Shown here: positions 26,221 to 35,146 of the stretch, piece by piece
How the letters are laid out: each line of letters starts with the position of its first letter
Numbering within the stretch: the first letter of the stretch is position 1
Source of the DNA: Verrucomicrobiales bacterium
GTDB taxonomy: Bacteria; Verrucomicrobiota; Verrucomicrobiia; Verrucomicrobiales; DEV007
DNA: 64,000 bases
NCBI GenBank assembly: GCA_029233965.1
Contig: JARGOP010000001.1
Coordinates: forward strand, 62,001 to 126,000
Reading direction: 5' to 3'
Translations under genes and position numbers: made by a program
The notes under the pieces: model-generated
Told to the model about the DNA's origin: nothing
What the model saw: the letters and a program-made list of their open reading frames with translations, nothing else
The model's database searches: none

Positions 26221-27221
26221 ACTGCGGCCGCGGCAGGAATTGATTCAATTACACTTGTGACCAGTGAGTCGATGTCACGGCTTTCCGCTTCGCCCTGAAA
26301 GTTGAGAATGACGCGGTGCCGAAGGGCGGGCAGGGCGACACGTTTGATGTCCTCGATCGAGACGGCAGTGCGGTCGTCGAGCGCGCAGTGGATTCTGGCT
26401 CCGCGAATGAGAGCCTGCATGCCGCGCGGGCTCGCCCCGTAGCTCACGTAGGTCCCGACTTCCCCGAGTGCGTCCGAACCTTCGGGATGGGTCGCGAGAA
26501 TCAATCGTGCCGCATACTCGGTGACATGATCGGCTACCGGGATTTGCGCGACGATTTTCTGAAACTCAATCAGTTCATCTCCGCCCACAATCTGATTCAA
26601 TTCCGCAGTCTCGAAGCCGGAGGTCCGCTTCGAGATTTCGACGAGGGTTGCCTGATCAGGAAAAGGCACCTTCAACTTGAAGAGAAAACGGTCGGCCTGA
26701 GCTTCAGGGAGCGGGTAGGTTCCTTCCATCTCCATCGGGTTCTGCGTTGCCATGACGAAGAAAGGCTGAGGCAGTTTCATCGTTTCCCCGCCTGCAGTGA
26801 CGGCACCTTCCTGCATCACTTCAAGGAGTGCTGCCTGGGTTTTCGGCGTCGCCCGGTTGATTTCGTCGACAAGGATCAGGTTGGCGAAAACGGGGCCGCG
26901 CTCGAAGTGCATAACACGTCTCCCCTCCTCATTCTCATTCACGATGTGAGTACCGAGAATATCCGCCGGCATCAGATCGGGAGTACACTGGACGCGGCCG
27001 GGATTTAATCCCATTACCTTCGACAGCGTTTGCACGAGAAAGGTCTTACCCAGCCCGGGGACACCTTCGAGGAGGATGTGGCCCCGGGAAAAAACAGCGC
27101 TGAGGGTATCAACGAGAAGGTCGTCGTAGCCCACAATGGCTTTTTGGATCTCGGCTTTCATCTCGGCGAAGGTCGCCTGAAAGCGTTTCAGATCGTTTTC
27201 TAGATCGTTAGGAGTGCTCAT
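26217..27221 (-). CDS. MoxR family AAA+ ATPase
   Basis: This 334-residue protein has Walker A GVPGLGKTFLV (near 57), Walker B LILVDEINRATPKTQAALLEVMQEG (near 117), sensor 1 with MATQNPMEMEGTYPLPEAQADRF, and the YVSYGASPRGMQALIRGAR lid region near 270. All are standard for MoxR. MoxR ATPases act as chaperones with VWA proteins to mature or regulate envelope complexes. Here it precedes the TPR/PQQ, DUF58, BatA and VWA genes in the usual order. Its stop overlaps the start of the TPR/PQQ gene by four bases. Confidence 0.95.
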   Translation of the reverse strand: MSTPNDLENDLKRFQATFAEMKAEIQKAIVGYDDLLVDTLSAVFSRGHILLEGVPGLGKTFLVQTLSKVMGLNPGRVQCTPDLMPADILGTHIVNENEEGRRVMHFERGPVFANLILVDEINRATPKTQAALLEVMQEGAVTAGGETMKLPQPFFVMATQNPMEMEGTYPLPEAQADRFLFKLKVPFPDQATLVEISKRTSGFETAELNQIVGGDELIEFQKIVAQIPVADHVTEYAARLILATHPEGSDALGEVGTYVSYGASPRGMQALIRGARIHCALDDRTAVSIEDIKRVALPALRHRVILNFQGEAESRDIDSLVTSVIESIPAAAAV

Positions 27222-27244
27222 TTGGTAAATTCGGGAAAGGATCA

Positions 27245-27273
27245 GGAGGGTTGGGTCGCGGACTTAACGGGAT
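27245..27273. repeat. Degenerate ACAGGGTT/AACCCTGT palindrome, copy 4
   Basis: The left arm reads GGAGGGTT at 27245 and the right part AAC begins at 27266, the same 21-base spacing as the three clearer copies. The interior TTGGGTC and GACTTAAC are shared with copies 1 and 3, but the right arm has decayed. It lies between moxR and the gene upstream of it. Confidence 0.45.
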
Positions 27274-27288
27274 TCAATGCATCTGCCT

Positions 27289-29250
27289 TCAGGGAGAGGC
27301 CTCCGCTTCTTCAAACTGACGGCGGATCTCGGAAAAGTAGCGGATGACGTGCTCACGACGGGAAAGCGGGAGAGCCTGCCCGTCGAGGGCCTGCTCCTCG
27401 GCCGCAATGAAGTCCGCCATGATTTCCTGACGGGAGCGGTTTGCCTTTTCGGGACGTGCCTGCCCTTCGACGGCGCGAACGGCGGAGTCTCCGTCGTCAT
27501 TGATTTGTGCAACGACTTCGGAATCTTTGGCGGCAGCAAGAGCGTCGCTTTCGCTGTCAATGAGTTCGGCGGTCCCGGTTCCGGCCTCGTTGCCTCCCTG
27601 TCCGGATTGGTTGCCCGATCCCCCGGACATGGCGACATCGCCGCTTTGACCCGAATTTTCCGGCTCCTGCCCCGGGACCGGTGCGCTGAGCATGCCACCT
27701 TCCCCTTCGCCCGGCTGAGACTGTTCCGATTGCCCCATGCCCTGGCCCGAGCCCTGTCCCTCCTCCTGCGGTTGGCCCGGAACGGGTGCTTTCATGGCGA
27801 GTGATTCGCCGTTTTGGGGGGCTCTCTCGGAGTTTTCCCGTTGCTCGCCGGGAATGGGAGTGTTCGCCTGCCCCTCCCGGCCGCCTTCCCCGGCCTGGCC
27901 CGGTTCCTGATTTTGCTGCTGCTGACCGACGCCGCTCTGTGCCATTTGCGGGGCGAGCATCTTTTGGAGATCCTCGGGCATTGCCCCCTCATTGATCGAC
28001 TGGAGTCCTTCCGGTGCTCCATCACCGGGGCGGGATTCGCTCGCGATCTTTTCCATTTGCTGAAGCTCACTACCGCTGATCTCGCTGCCGGCGTCGCGGA
28101 GAGAATTGGCGAGGTTTTCCAACTTCTCGCGGGCTTCCTCACGGGAGCCGAGGAATCGGAAGTGCTTTGCCAATTCCTCAAACTCCCGGGCTGCCGTGAT
28201 CGGTTGCTGGTCGAGCATCTTGGTGGAAGCGTTTCCGACGCGCTCCCCGACAGGGCGCTCGAAATCCTCGTCGACGGCTGCCGCGATAATTTGATCGAGC
28301 GCATCGGTAAGACGATCAACCGTCTCGCGGGTGATCCCCGTGTTTTCGAGAACCCCCTGCAACTTCTCAGCTTCCACTGCTGCCGGTTCGGCGGCCTTGT
28401 CTTTGATCGAAAGGGAAAGGTCGGCGGTGTCGGGGTGAACCGCCATCTCGGCGAGCATCTCTTCGGATGCCCACGCATCGTCGCTCAATCCCATCTTTTC
28501 GGCGAGTCTTTCCGCGGCGCGTGCCCTCGCTTCAAGCGCGTCGAGCATTTCCCCGGCGGTGAGTTCTTCGGCATTTGCGAGAGTGTCAGCGACGTCCTCA
28601 ACCTCAACACGAAGGCGTTCCAGTTCCTCCTTCTCCTCTTCACTGAGAGACTCCATCCCCTTCATCTGGTCGGCGGATTTTTTCAGCCCGGAGGCCTGTT
28701 CTTCCGCCGCCGTTCTCATTTCATCGGTGAGGACGAGATCTCCGGCCTCGGGCGCGACTCTTCCCAGCGGGGTCATGGCGAAGAGGATCGCAAGGAGAGG
28801 CAGGATCCAGACATAGCGGAGGCTCGGAACCGGGAGTGATGCCGGAAGGCTGCTTACCGCTTCGTTCACCCGTGCCACCGCCTTTTGAAGATGAAGCTCC
28901 TCTCCGGGGCTTTTTTGCTCCTGCCGTAAAAACTCCCATGCGGAGGAAAACTGATCTTTCCACCCTCCCCGGGTATCGAGCGTGAGCAGTGATTCCATCA
29001 CGCCGGGACGTCGCAGAAGCGCGATGGCTCCGCCAATCAGCAGCCAGGAGCCGAGGAAGGCCGCGACGACCAGGATTTCCCCGCTGCGCCATTCCTGAAA
29101 ACGTCGCCCCAGCAGCACGACGAGCAGAGCAAGTCCGCCGATGATCCAATGACTACGGCGAAGCCACCGGGAGAAGGCGATCAAACCGAGGCGACGCCGC
29201 ACTTGTTGCGCCGCCTGTTCGAAGAGAGTTGATGTGATTGGGGATTCCAA
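27289..29250 (-). CDS. Membrane protein with long hydrophilic Gln/Gly-rich tail in MoxR operon
   Basis: This 653-residue protein has membrane helices near residues 34-50, 62-82 and 147-165. From about 175 it is strongly charged and predicted coiled-coil (EEQASGLKKSADQMKGMESLSEEEKEELERLRVE in pieces). From about 440 it becomes a low-complexity Gly/Gln/Glu/Pro tract with repeats of APVPGQ and GQGxGQ, and it ends with a short helical segment. It resembles the DUF4175-type membrane proteins often found beside moxR in PVC and Bacteroidota genomes, but I cannot confirm that family. It starts the core MoxR block, 67 bases upstream of moxR. Confidence 0.7.
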   Translation of the reverse strand: MESPITSTLFEQAAQQVRRRLGLIAFSRWLRRSHWIIGGLALLVVLLGRRFQEWRSGEILVVAAFLGSWLLIGGAIALLRRPGVMESLLTLDTRGGWKDQFSSAWEFLRQEQKSPGEELHLQKAVARVNEAVSSLPASLPVPSLRYVWILPLLAILFAMTPLGRVAPEAGDLVLTDEMRTAAEEQASGLKKSADQMKGMESLSEEEKEELERLRVEVEDVADTLANAEELTAGEMLDALEARARAAERLAEKMGLSDDAWASEEMLAEMAVHPDTADLSLSIKDKAAEPAAVEAEKLQGVLENTGITRETVDRLTDALDQIIAAAVDEDFERPVGERVGNASTKMLDQQPITAAREFEELAKHFRFLGSREEAREKLENLANSLRDAGSEISGSELQQMEKIASESRPGDGAPEGLQSINEGAMPEDLQKMLAPQMAQSGVGQQQQNQEPGQAGEGGREGQANTPIPGEQRENSERAPQNGESLAMKAPVPGQPQEEGQGSGQGMGQSEQSQPGEGEGGMLSAPVPGQEPENSGQSGDVAMSGGSGNQSGQGGNEAGTGTAELIDSESDALAAAKDSEVVAQINDDGDSAVRAVEGQARPEKANRSRQEIMADFIAAEEQALDGQALPLSRREHVIRYFSEIRRQFEEAEASP

Positions 29251-29320
29251 GAGGATTAAATGATTCCTGAATACTGATCAATACGAGCCGCTCCGGAACG
29301 GAGGCTCGACCGGACCGGGG

Positions 29321-31357
29321 TTAATTCAGTCCAGCCAAGATGCGCTCTATCCTTCGCGACACTTCAGGGTCTTCAGTTTCGCGAAGTTGGCGGCGGAGAA
29401 CAGAATTCGCAAGATACCCGAAAGCGCCGAGTTCCCTTGTCGCATTCTCACGAACATCCCACTCGGGAGCTCCGAGCTGATTGATCAGTTCTGAAATTTG
29501 CTGCAATGCCTCCGGAGTCAACTCCGGTGACGGAGTTTCCACCCGGACGATATCCCGGAGAGGAATGGTCCAATTCTGATCCCGAACCTTGAATGAAAGC
29601 AGGTCGAGATCGATCAGGCCGATGATGATTCCCCCGTCCCACCGTTCGATCTGGAAGGACGGAGTCGGTTCAGGAAGACCGCCGGCGAGAACGCTCACAT
29701 CGCTGATTCGTTCGATGCGTCGAATTCTTGAGCTGGCAAGATCAAGTCGCACCCCTTCGCTGACGACGGGAAGGGAGCTGTCTCCGATGTCCCCCACCAG
29801 TGTCTGAGAGCCGGAGAGATGAAGCAGGGTTCGGATCCCGACCTCTGAATTCCAGTGCCCGCCGGATTGATCGTTCGGCGTGAGAATACAGCGCAGTTCC
29901 CGGGGTTCCACCTTGATATCTCCCAATGTCAACGAATCGAGCGGGATTTCATCGCCAGTGAGATAGACGAGACAGCGCGTTCCGTCTTTCAGTTCGACGA
30001 GGTGTCCATTCAACTTGGACGCAGCGGGTTGAATCCGGATGATTTCATTCAGCGGAATGGGAAGTCGGCCCCACGGAGTGATACCCTGAACGGCCATAGC
30101 GTCGGAGGCCGCCACGTTGATCCGATCGCCCCGATGGGTTTCCACGAGAATGATAGAGCTGTTAGCGGTCGAAGGTGACTCCGTCGACTTTGCCATGACA
30201 AGTCTGTCGAGGGATTCGGTGCTCAACTCCAACGTATCCCCCGCGATCTGTGTGAACTGAAAATCCGCAATTTCCACTTCAGCGGAGAACACCTGGCCGT
30301 CTTTCAGAAAGAGTCTCGTGGAATTCAATGGGTTCCCCCGCTTGCCTTCGATTCCGGCGAGCGCATTGAACGGAATCACTCCTCTTCCGTAGGGCGTCAC
30401 GAACTCCGCACTCCCGCCCGAGGCTTCCCCCACAAGGCGGGTCTTTTCACCGAGAGCGAGTATGTCACGGTTTTCCACTTCGATCCCGAGCGACGAGAGA
30501 CCAAAAGACTCCCGGTCCGGGAGGACGGATTCACTTTCCCTCGAACCGAGGTTCGCGAGGTGAGGCAGCCAGTCGTCGGGAAGTTGCGACTCTGTTTCCT
30601 CAAATGAAAGCGGGCGGAAAAGCTTGATCAAGGTGGGCCGGTCGAAGTTCTGCGGAATGATGACCTGGGAAACCTGGTGAACGACGATATGCGTTTCCCC
30701 GGGGGCGAGCGTTAACGGATACTGAAAGCCGAGGCCGTATCGATTCTGCGCTGAAATGGTCGGTTTGATCGCGCTATCGGCTCCTGCGAGCGTGAAGAGA
30801 AACGCCCGGGTCGATTGGGCGACACCGGGAAGAACCACAATCCCGCTCTCCCCCTGCTCGAGCAGAACCGGCTCTGTCCGGCCCCGATTTGTGAGGAATG
30901 TCTGGTAGTTCCCGGAGAAGTTGGTGTTCAGTGAGAGGGTCACGGTGAGAGGGTCCGTGGAGCCGTTGTAGAGCATCTCGGCATACCGGAGGATTCCCTC
31001 CTCCTCAAGAAGGCGGATGCGACGTTGAACCTGAAGACCCGGATAATTCGAGAAAGGTCTCCCCGGGATCACAAATTCCCTGCCGTCCGGAGTCATCATC
31101 GGCTGATAGCCGGCAAAGGATTCCCCATCGAGACTCAGCGCGAGCCCACTGTTGACCATCGTACTCCCGATGCGACCGATCGTGCCGTTCGGTTCGACAT
31201 TCCAAGAAGTGCCTTTCCGGTCCGTGCGGATGCCCAGGGCCGCAGGGACAAGACGCGTATTCACTTCCTCCTGTGCCGACGCACTCCCCGTCGGGGGCAT
31301 TGCCAGAGTAAACGCAGCCACGAATCCCGGGAGAAGACGATGAAGTTGTAGGTTCAT
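29321..31357 (-). CDS. Exported protein with repeated Sm/SH3-like beta modules and C-terminal HEAT-like tail
   Basis: This 678-residue protein runs from the ATG at 31357, which gives a signal peptide (MNLQLHRLLPGFVAAFTLAMPPTGSASA) and a nine-base gap to the upstream gene; a longer start would overlap that gene. After a 250-residue beta-rich domain, four or five modules repeat. Each has a strand with Leu-Lys-Asp-Gly, then a Gly-x-Val/Leu turn, then an IPLxxIxRI strand (RLFLKDGQVFSAEV, LVELKDGTRCLVYL, GGIIIGLIDLDLLSF with IPLRDIVRVE). The last 55 residues look like the HEAT-type tail common in planctomycete proteins (DVRENATRELGAFG). The function is unknown. It is paralogous to the next gene upstream. 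Confidence 0.68.
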   Translation of the reverse strand: MNLQLHRLLPGFVAAFTLAMPPTGSASAQEEVNTRLVPAALGIRTDRKGTSWNVEPNGTIGRIGSTMVNSGLALSLDGESFAGYQPMMTPDGREFVIPGRPFSNYPGLQVQRRIRLLEEEGILRYAEMLYNGSTDPLTVTLSLNTNFSGNYQTFLTNRGRTEPVLLEQGESGIVVLPGVAQSTRAFLFTLAGADSAIKPTISAQNRYGLGFQYPLTLAPGETHIVVHQVSQVIIPQNFDRPTLIKLFRPLSFEETESQLPDDWLPHLANLGSRESESVLPDRESFGLSSLGIEVENRDILALGEKTRLVGEASGGSAEFVTPYGRGVIPFNALAGIEGKRGNPLNSTRLFLKDGQVFSAEVEIADFQFTQIAGDTLELSTESLDRLVMAKSTESPSTANSSIILVETHRGDRINVAASDAMAVQGITPWGRLPIPLNEIIRIQPAASKLNGHLVELKDGTRCLVYLTGDEIPLDSLTLGDIKVEPRELRCILTPNDQSGGHWNSEVGIRTLLHLSGSQTLVGDIGDSSLPVVSEGVRLDLASSRIRRIERISDVSVLAGGLPEPTPSFQIERWDGGIIIGLIDLDLLSFKVRDQNWTIPLRDIVRVETPSPELTPEALQQISELINQLGAPEWDVRENATRELGAFGYLANSVLRRQLRETEDPEVSRRIERILAGLN

Positions 31358-31365
31358 GAAAGGAT

Positions 31366-33267
31366 TCACGGAACTGGCAATTGGAAAGCGATGAGGGACT
31401 CGACGGGAACCTGAATGGTTCTCCCCTGCCAAACGAGAGCGATGAACGGATCGCTCAAAACGCCGCGAAGAATCTCGCCATTGAGTAACTCGATGGTGAG
31501 TTCCTCCGGCGTCGACGGAATTGAGGAAAGGTCTCTCTGAATCGATTGAACGGAGTCGGAGTTGACTTGGATTTCCGCCCCTGAATCCTCAAGTCGCATC
31601 GTCCCGTCAGCGAGAGTAGCGCAGAGAAAAGCGTTCCCCCGGAAAAGAAAGCCTCCGGATTCATTTCCGGGCACTTCGTCGAGGCTGAGCCATTCGTTCG
31701 CGCTGCTCGAAATCATCATTGCCGTTGCCCCTGCCTTCCAGATGCGATCAATGAGGTGGGCCGGAATCCTCAAAGAATCGCCTCCCGGTCGCGGCAGGTC
31801 AAGGGTGAGGTCATCGAGAAATCCGGAGAAGAGGGAACCCTTTTCGGTGAGAAAGCGGTGGGTCGGGAACGGCCTCGAAACGTGCGCGACCTCAAGGAGA
31901 GCGGAGACGGCGGGCTCAAATTGCCCCCACGGAGTGAGAAGCGGGAGGGTCAGCTCCGAGGTCGAAGCGAGCGCGAAAACGCTCTGATCCATGAGCTGGG
32001 CCATGCCGGTGGCACCGTCAGGAGCCGTGCCGTCCAGGGATGAGGTGCGCATCATGAGCAGGTTCGCGGCCGCCGGATCGATCGGTTGCGCTTCACTGGA
32101 GCCACTGGCGGTGATGGTGAGTGAACCTGAGAGAACCTCCCCGACCCGGACCTCCCCGTTTCTCAGAAAAAAGACAGGCTTGCGACCGACCCCGCCTCCG
32201 CCGCGAATTGCTGCGAGGTCGGAGAGGGGGAGCGAAATTTCGCCGACGTGATTCGCGAGGATCTTGAAAGGTTCGGGCGATTCGATTGTCCCGGAGACCC
32301 GGTTCGATGAACTCACCCAGTGAATGTCCTCATTCCGGCGTACGATTCCCAAAGAATCCAGAATCTGATTGAGAGGGAGAAGCGTCCCAAGTCCTCCCGG
32401 TGCAGCTGCCTCGCGCGGGAAAGCCGAGGCCGGAATGTTGACGATGCCCACCTTCTCCTGAGATGAGACACCGGGAGCGACGAGCTCATTCTTTGCATAC
32501 CACGCCGAAAACGCCTCTGAAGTCGCGTCCATTCCGGGAAGGGATCGTTGCCCGATCCAGTGGAGCAGCGACTGGGATCCCCCGGGAGGAATCACCAGCT
32601 GGTAGGTCAGGGAGAGTTCACGCCGATTGTTGGATGCGGAAAGGCGCGGACGAAGTGCCTCCCCTTCGCCCCCCACGACCAGGAAGGTGTCATGCCTTCC
32701 CTCCGCGGCGCTGAAATGGACGACGAGACCGAAGTCACGATCATCGAGATTCAGGACTGGTTCCTTCGAAAGCAGTTCCCCATCGACTCCATGCAGGCTC
32801 TGCCAGGCGAACGGGTAGGTTGTGCGCAGGACCACTTCGAGGGAGACGGCTGCCCCTCCCGTATTCAGAATCGTGTCGAGAGACCTGACGCCCCCGCGCT
32901 CGCGGTCGATCCAAAGGTCGCGTTTCAGGGTGAGGGATTCGCGCGATTCCTCCAGCGTGACCCCTGCGTTGTCGGGGAACTCATCCGGTGATCGTACACG
33001 GGCGGAAGTAGGCACGAAGGCCATCCCGTTGACGATCCAGTTCAGGCCTGACTGCAGATACTGCGTCTCGCCTGAGGTAACCGCTCCGTTCCCGGCGGCC
33101 TGCCAGAAAAACCCGTTGGCATCCTGCGTTTGGAAAAAGCGGGCGGGAATCTCCGAAACGCTTTCACCTGCAGTCTCCTGAGCCGAAAGAACACAAGCAA
33201 ATCCCAGGCAAATGGCGCCCCATAACCCCGGGGAAAGGGTGGAAGAAGAGCAAACGGGGGGCACCAT
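31366..33267 (-). CDS. Exported protein paralogous to the downstream Sm-like repeat protein
   Basis: This 633-residue protein has a signal-like N-terminus (GLWGAICLGFACVLSAQE). It shares the plan of its downstream neighbour: a beta-rich first half with RDLWIDRERGGVRSLDTIL, a NIPASAFPREAAAPG linker, then modules of the type VFFLRNGEVRVGEVLSG, FLTEKGSLFSGFLDDLTL and IELLNGEILRGVLSDPFIAL, each followed by an IxVPxxxLxxI strand. It lacks the C-terminal HEAT tail. I do not recognise the family. It is the first gene of the minus-strand block that contains moxR. Confidence 0.65.
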   Translation of the reverse strand: MVPPVCSSSTLSPGLWGAICLGFACVLSAQETAGESVSEIPARFFQTQDANGFFWQAAGNGAVTSGETQYLQSGLNWIVNGMAFVPTSARVRSPDEFPDNAGVTLEESRESLTLKRDLWIDRERGGVRSLDTILNTGGAAVSLEVVLRTTYPFAWQSLHGVDGELLSKEPVLNLDDRDFGLVVHFSAAEGRHDTFLVVGGEGEALRPRLSASNNRRELSLTYQLVIPPGGSQSLLHWIGQRSLPGMDATSEAFSAWYAKNELVAPGVSSQEKVGIVNIPASAFPREAAAPGGLGTLLPLNQILDSLGIVRRNEDIHWVSSSNRVSGTIESPEPFKILANHVGEISLPLSDLAAIRGGGGVGRKPVFFLRNGEVRVGEVLSGSLTITASGSSEAQPIDPAAANLLMMRTSSLDGTAPDGATGMAQLMDQSVFALASTSELTLPLLTPWGQFEPAVSALLEVAHVSRPFPTHRFLTEKGSLFSGFLDDLTLDLPRPGGDSLRIPAHLIDRIWKAGATAMMISSSANEWLSLDEVPGNESGGFLFRGNAFLCATLADGTMRLEDSGAEIQVNSDSVQSIQRDLSSIPSTPEELTIELLNGEILRGVLSDPFIALVWQGRTIQVPVESLIAFQLPVP

Positions 33268-33430
33268 CGGTAAAGGTAACGAATATCAACGGCTTGAAAA
33301 CCCAATTTTCATGACTTTAGACCGTTTCGATGGCGGTGATACGTTGCTTTGATTTCGTTTTAGGCGTTGAAAGGAGGACGGAATCATCGGAATGGTTCCC
33401 CCACCCTTTTGACCCTGCCCCTTTTTCCTT

Positions 33431-33769
33431 TTGAGCGACTCCCCCAAGAAGATCCTGTATTGCCGCTGCGCCTTTGCTCAAGTCGTCGCTGAAGGCGTAA
33501 AAAACGAGGTTCTGGAGCGGCTTTGCGACTCAGGCGTCAGCTTCGAAACGGTCTCTGATCTCTGTGAAATGTCGGCTCGAAAAGATCCCCGGCTTGAAAA
33601 GATGATCGCTGGCGAGGCTCCCGTTCAAATCGCGGCCTGCTATCCCCGCGCTGTGAAGTGGCTCTTTCACCAGGCCGGGGTTCCTTTTCCCGACGAAGAG
33701 AAAGTCGAGGTCCTGAATATGCGGGAAGAAACCGCTGAAGAAATTTCCAACAAGCTTCTCAACAAATGA
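33431..33769 (+). CDS. Small cysteine-rich protein, heterodisulfide-reductase-A-like fragment
   Basis: This 112-residue protein seems to start at a TTG at 33431; no ATG lies near and no clear ribosome site is seen. Cysteines at 11, 13, 32, 45 and 71 follow the pattern of the small cysteine-rich region of HdrA-type proteins (ILYCRCAF near the start, then [18 protein letters not shown]). Its stop overlaps the start of the Fe-S protein gene by four bases (ATGA), so the two act together. It probably binds an Fe-S cluster or a disulfide in the cytoplasm; no substrate can be inferred. Confidence 0.72.
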   Translation: MSDSPKKILYCRCAFAQVVAEGVKNEVLERLCDSGVSFETVSDLCEMSARKDPRLEKMIAGEAPVQIAACYPRAVKWLFHQAGVPFPDEEKVEVLNMREETAEEISNKLLNK

Positions 33770-34638
33770 AAAACGAGATTCACCCCATTCAGGTCATTCT
33801 TTTCGAGGGTAACGGTGCCTCGGCGTGGGAATCTGCGGATCGCCTCTCCGTGACAAGCCGCCTTCTCGATCAGGGATTCTCCGTGATGCGCGTCACCGAA
33901 GAGGCTCAAGCCTCCGTTTTCACGGATGTGTCCAGTGATGCTCAGGTCATCGTTCTCGGTCAATTTGAGGGCGGGACACCGGAGATCTCCGATGCCGCAG
34001 GCGAGCTGAAAATTGAGACCCGTGACACGAGCGGACTGGATGCCGGGTCCATCGTCAGTCTTGTCGACGAAGTGAGGTCGGAATGGAGTGCCGATCTTAA
34101 CCAGCCCGGACAGACCGGCGCATGGAAGCCCTGGTTTCCGGTGATCGACTACGACCGCTGCACGAACTGCATGCAGTGTCTCAGTTTCTGTCTCTTCGAT
34201 GTCTATGGTGTCGATGAAGACAAGCAGATTCAGGTTCAGAACAACGACAACTGCAAGACGAACTGCCCCGCCTGCTCCCGCGTCTGCCCCGAGGTCGCGA
34301 TCATGTTTCCGAAATACAAGAGCGGCCCCATCAATGGTGAGCCGGTGAAACAGGCTGATATTGAGCGCGAGAGCATGAAGGTCGATATCACGGCTCTCCT
34401 CGGAGGCGATATTTACTCCAGCCTCCGGACCCGCAGTGAGAAGGCAAAGTCACGCTTCTCGAAAGAGCGCAGTCCTGACAAAGCCCTCGATGAAAGAAAG
34501 CGCTGTCTCACGAAGCTTCAGCAGTCCGGGATCATCCCGGCGGAAGTGCTCGCCGATCTGGATTTGGCATCACTTCCGTCTCCGGAAGAGATTCAGCGGA
34601 AGGCGGCTGAGATCGCAAAGATGCAGGCGGAGTCGTAG
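33766..34638 (+). CDS. Two-cluster [4Fe-4S] ferredoxin-like protein
   Basis: This 290-residue protein has an N-terminal domain of about 120 residues of unknown type. Two 4Fe-4S sites follow: [11 protein letters not shown] near residue 133 (CxxCxxCxxxC) and [16 protein letters not shown] near 162, the second with one extra residue between its first two cysteines. The C-terminal 90 residues are charged and helical. It has no membrane helix, so it is a soluble electron carrier. It overlaps the small HdrA-like gene by four bases. The pair looks like an electron-transfer module with no partner dehydrogenase nearby, and its redox partner is unknown. Confidence 0.8.
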   Translation: MKNEIHPIQVILFEGNGASAWESADRLSVTSRLLDQGFSVMRVTEEAQASVFTDVSSDAQVIVLGQFEGGTPEISDAAGELKIETRDTSGLDAGSIVSLVDEVRSEWSADLNQPGQTGAWKPWFPVIDYDRCTNCMQCLSFCLFDVYGVDEDKQIQVQNNDNCKTNCPACSRVCPEVAIMFPKYKSGPINGEPVKQADIERESMKVDITALLGGDIYSSLRTRSEKAKSRFSKERSPDKALDERKRCLTKLQQSGIIPAEVLADLDLASLPSPEEIQRKAAEIAKMQAES

Positions 34639-34702
34639 GACTCAAGGAGCGGCGGTGTCCCATCGCCTGCGATTCGGGCAATTCGTGTTGCCTTCGTGGG
34701 CC

Positions 34703-34721
34703 GGGCGATAGAAAATCGCCC
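34703..34721. terminator. Hairpin between convergent genes
   Basis: GGGCGAT and ATCGCCC form a perfect seven-base stem around AGAAA, between the ferredoxin-like gene and the PhnA-like gene, which converge here. It may stop transcription from both sides. There is no long T-tract. Confidence 0.5.
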
Positions 34722-34739
34722 CTCCTTGTTCTCCCGTGT

Positions 34740-35141
34740 TCAGCTGCATTCTGCGGCAAGCGCTTCGACTTCCTCGTCGGCAAAAACCGTCTCGAGCGTC
34801 TCTCTCGCCCAGGCCTGTGAATCTTCCTGACGTTTCAACAGCCTAAGCGCCAGTGCCTGCACGGCGGGAACTTCGCTCCACACCGTTTGCGCGAGGCAGC
34901 GCCAGTGATCTCCTGCCCTGAATTTCTTTGGTTCACGAACCGCCGTCGCGCAGGCTTCGCAAAGCATGACGCACCGCTCGACTTCAGGACCGCGTGGCTC
35001 CGGCGGGACTTCGACGACCAGGAGCTTCTCCCCGGCCACTTCACAAAGCTCGCACTTAGACTTGGCCCGTCGCGCCAGCTCTTTCCCGAAAGAATTGAGG
35101 TGAGCGACCCGTGCCTGATGTTCCTCCCTGCCCTTGGCCAT
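34740..35141 (-). CDS. PhnA-type zinc-ribbon protein
   Basis: This 133-residue protein has an N-terminal segment with SKCELCEVAGEKLLVVEVPPEP near residues 28-49, the PhnA zinc-ribbon pattern, and a second cysteine pair MLCEAC near 74-79. PhnA-named proteins are not shown to degrade phosphonates; the name comes from an old operon assignment. The rest is helical and charged. It lies five bases downstream of the sulfatase stop on the same strand, so it is probably read from the same transcript without an obvious functional link. Confidence 0.75.
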   Translation of the reverse strand: MAKGREEHQARVAHLNSFGKELARRAKSKCELCEVAGEKLLVVEVPPEPRGPEVERCVMLCEACATAVREPKKFRAGDHWRCLAQTVWSEVPAVQALALRLLKRQEDSQAWARETLETVFADEEVEALAAECS

Positions 35142-35146
35142 AAAAA

